A stretch of 64,000 bases of DNA. It comes from Paenibacillus methanolicus (lineage in GTDB: Bacteria > Bacillota > Bacilli > Paenibacillales > Paenibacillaceae). Shown here in pieces: positions 62,786 to 64,000 of the stretch. The notes beneath the pieces were generated by a model. That model ran no database searches. It was not told the DNA's origin and saw nothing but the letters and a program-made list of their open reading frames with translations. Every line of letters starts with the position of its first letter. Position 1 is the first letter of the stretch. The DNA is taken from NCBI RefSeq assembly GCF_008124765.1, contig NZ_VNHS01000001.1, positions 124,001 through 188,000 on the forward strand. The letters run 5' to 3'. A program made the translations under genes and the position numbers.

Positions 62786-63317
62786 GCTGATTGGTTTGCG
62801 TTCACGGTCGAAAGACCGGGAATGCAGCATTCAGCCGAAGCTGATTGGTTTGCGTTCACGGTCGAAAGACCGGGAATGCAGCATTCAGCCGAAGCTGATT
62901 GGTTTGCGTTCACGGTCGAAAGACCGGGAATGCAGCATTCAGCCGAAGCTGATTGGTTTGCGTTCACGGTCGAAAGATTGGGAATGCAGCATTCAGAGCT
63001 GATTGGTTTGCGTTCACGGTCGAAAGACCGGGAATGCAGCATTCAGCCGAAGCTGATTGGTTTGCGTTCACGGTCGAAAGACCGGGAATGCAGCATTCAG
63101 CCGAAGCTGATTGGTTTGCGTTCACGGTCGAAAGACCGGGAATGCAGCATTCAGCCGAAGCTGATTGGTTTGCGTTCACGGTCGAAAGACCGGGAATGCA
63201 GCATTCAGCCGAAGCTGATTGGTTTGCGTTCACGGTCGAAAGACCGGGAATGCAGCATTCAGCCGAAGCTGATTGGTTTGCGTTCACGGTCGAAAGACCG
63301 GGAATGCAGCATTCAGC
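62786..63317 (+). repeat. Array 2 of the 54-bp GNRA-hairpin repeat (ten copies)
   Basis: Units start at 62786, 62840, 62894, 62948, 62998, 63052, 63106, 63160, 63214 and 63268; nine are 54 bp or its truncated end, and the fourth is 50 bp. The plus strand is the same sense as the minus strand of array 1. Nine copies are GGTC-GAAA-GACC. The fourth is GGTC-GAAA-GATT, which keeps pairing through two G.T wobbles. Because 54 is a multiple of 3, frames stay open through it, giving artificial 18-residue protein repeats; codon content follows the hairpin and there is no ribosome site, so I do not call proteins here. Confidence 0.95.
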
Positions 63318-63330
63318 GATCACAAACGCT

Positions 63331-63360
63331 TTGACAATACGAGAACGTATGTGCTAATCT
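63331..63360 (+). promoter_or_regulatory. Sigma-A promoter of tag
   Basis: TTGACA (63331-63336), 18-bp spacer, TAATCT (63355-63360). The -35 is perfect and the -10 is 4 of 6; it starts 14 bp after the last repeat, so the array lies upstream of, not within, the tag transcript. Confidence 0.7.
63343..63354 (+). promoter_or_regulatory. LexA/DinR-like box in the tag promoter
   Basis: GAACGTATGTGC differs by one base from the Gram-positive SOS box core GAAC-N4-GTTC and sits between the -35 and -10, where LexA would block polymerase. Confidence 0.4.
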
Positions 63361-63395
63361 GCATCGTAAGTCTGGCACACGAGGAGAATCCAAAG

Positions 63396-64000
63396 ATGAA
63401 CGATATCGTAACGGGTCCGGATGGACAATCGCGCTGCCGTTGGTGCGCCGGCGGGCCGGAGATGCTCGACTATCACGATACGGAATGGGGATTCCCGGTT
63501 CGGGATGATGTCCGGTTGTTCGAGAAATTAAGTCTGGAGGGATTCCAATCCGGATTAAGCTGGCGCGCCATTCTTTTGAAGCGCGGTCATTTCCGCGAGG
63601 CGTTCGATCAATTCGATTTCAACCGTATCGCACATTATACCGAGCGCGACGTCGAGCGGCTTGTACGCAACGAAGGCATCATTCGGCATCGCGGCAAAAT
63701 CGAGGCGGTGCTGAACAACGCGCGGCTGGCGCGAGATATCGTCGAACGGGAAGGGTCGCTCGCAGCCTTTATTTGGCGTTTCGAACCTGAGCAGGAACCG
63801 GTTGCGCCGCCTCGGTCCGCGACAACCTCCGCCGAATCGGTCGCCTTGTCCAAGGCGCTCAAGAAGCAGGGATGGAAATTCGTCGGACCGACCACGATGT
63901 ATGCCTTCATGCAGTCGATGGGACTAATTAACGATCATGCGGAGCAATGCGTAATTCGAGGCCAAGTCGAGCAGGCGAGAGCGTCGTTTAGACGCCCCGG
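63396..64000 (+). CDS. tag: DNA-3-methyladenine glycosylase I, 3' end outside the window
   Basis: The start of tag, which excises 3-methyladenine from alkylated DNA. ATG 63396 follows GAGGAG. The frame is open to the end of the window (201 residues seen). The zinc ligands of Tag are recognisable: the first Cys in CRWC, His in YHDTEWG, and the late His/Cys in NDHAEQC. EWG and SWRAILLKR belong to the base-binding helix-hairpin region. The truncation explains why no stop is seen. A good promoter with a possible LexA box lies upstream. Confidence 0.93.
   Translation, partial: MNDIVTGPDGQSRCRWCAGGPEMLDYHDTEWGFPVRDDVRLFEKLSLEGFQSGLSWRAILLKRGHFREAFDQFDFNRIAHYTERDVERLVRNEGIIRHRGKIEAVLNNARLARDIVEREGSLAAFIWRFEPEQEPVAPPRSATTSAESVALSKALKKQGWKFVGPTTMYAFMQSMGLINDHAEQCVIRGQVEQARASFRRP

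Noticed and set aside
62786..63317. The repeat array as a CRISPR array
   Set aside because: Units are contiguous and nearly identical over the whole 54 bp with no variable spacers, and no cas genes are present.

Overview
The window reads as chromosomal DNA from a plant-polysaccharide-degrading Gram-positive of the Paenibacillaceae (Paenibacillus/Cohnella type). This is inferred from the fairly high GC, strong GGAGG ribosome sites, several TTG/GTG starts, many LplB/YtcP/LipO-type ABC importers paired with membrane-bound AraC regulators, an MdxEFG-type maltodextrin importer, and CtaA and GltC homologues. No rRNA, tRNA or CRISPR array was seen.

Layout. 1-8.4 kb: end of a GH78 rhamnosidase, a giant secreted GH9 enzyme and a sugar isomerase/epimerase. 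8.6-9.4 kb: a gene graveyard, where a broken sugar-ABC ATPase is joined to a ricin-type lectin remnant. 9.5-10.7 kb: a DUF4317 gene. 11-24.8 kb: a pectin locus (AraC sensor-regulator, two paralogous binding lipoproteins, two permeases, and a bifunctional pectate lyase/pectinesterase of 1981 residues ending in cohesin-like, FIVAR-like and dockerin modules). 25-39.2 kb: a HEAT-like gene, then a second locus of the same plan (AraC sensor, binding protein, two permeases, a heparinase II/III-type lyase of 1921 residues with a cohesin-like module, and a non-catalytic cohesin/dockerin protein). 39.3-44.6 kb: three Gfo/Idh/MocA dehydrogenases, an AraC regulator and an alpha/beta hydrolase. 44.6-49.4 kb, minus strand: a nucleotidyltransferase-like gene and a malEFG operon. 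49.7-53 kb: ctaA, a tetR gene and a secreted erythromycin-esterase-like protein. 53.2-59.7 kb: a lacI-malEFG operon ending in a GH13 alpha-glucan hydrolase gene with an amber stop. 59.8-64 kb: gdhA with divergent gltC, a small monooxygenase, and the start of tag.

How the genes work together: extracellular multidomain enzymes cut pectin and related polysaccharides, ABC importers take up the oligosaccharides, AraC membrane sensors probably detect them, and isomerases and dehydrogenases process the sugars. The two mal systems import maltodextrins.

The most unusual signal is a 54-bp repeat in two arrays (47714-48038, six copies inside the malE-malF gap; 62786-63317, ten copies upstream of tag). 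Each unit folds into a 12-bp hairpin capped by a GNRA tetraloop. Copies vary by compensatory base changes (GGTC/GACC to AATC/GATT, with a G.T/G.T intermediate) and by loop changes that stay GNRA (GAAA, GGAA, GTAA). This points to selection on a structured, strand-specific nucleic acid rather than on a protein. Other structural signals are a two-copy three-way-junction element (49483-49677) and a hairpin-rich non-coding block (14866-15290).
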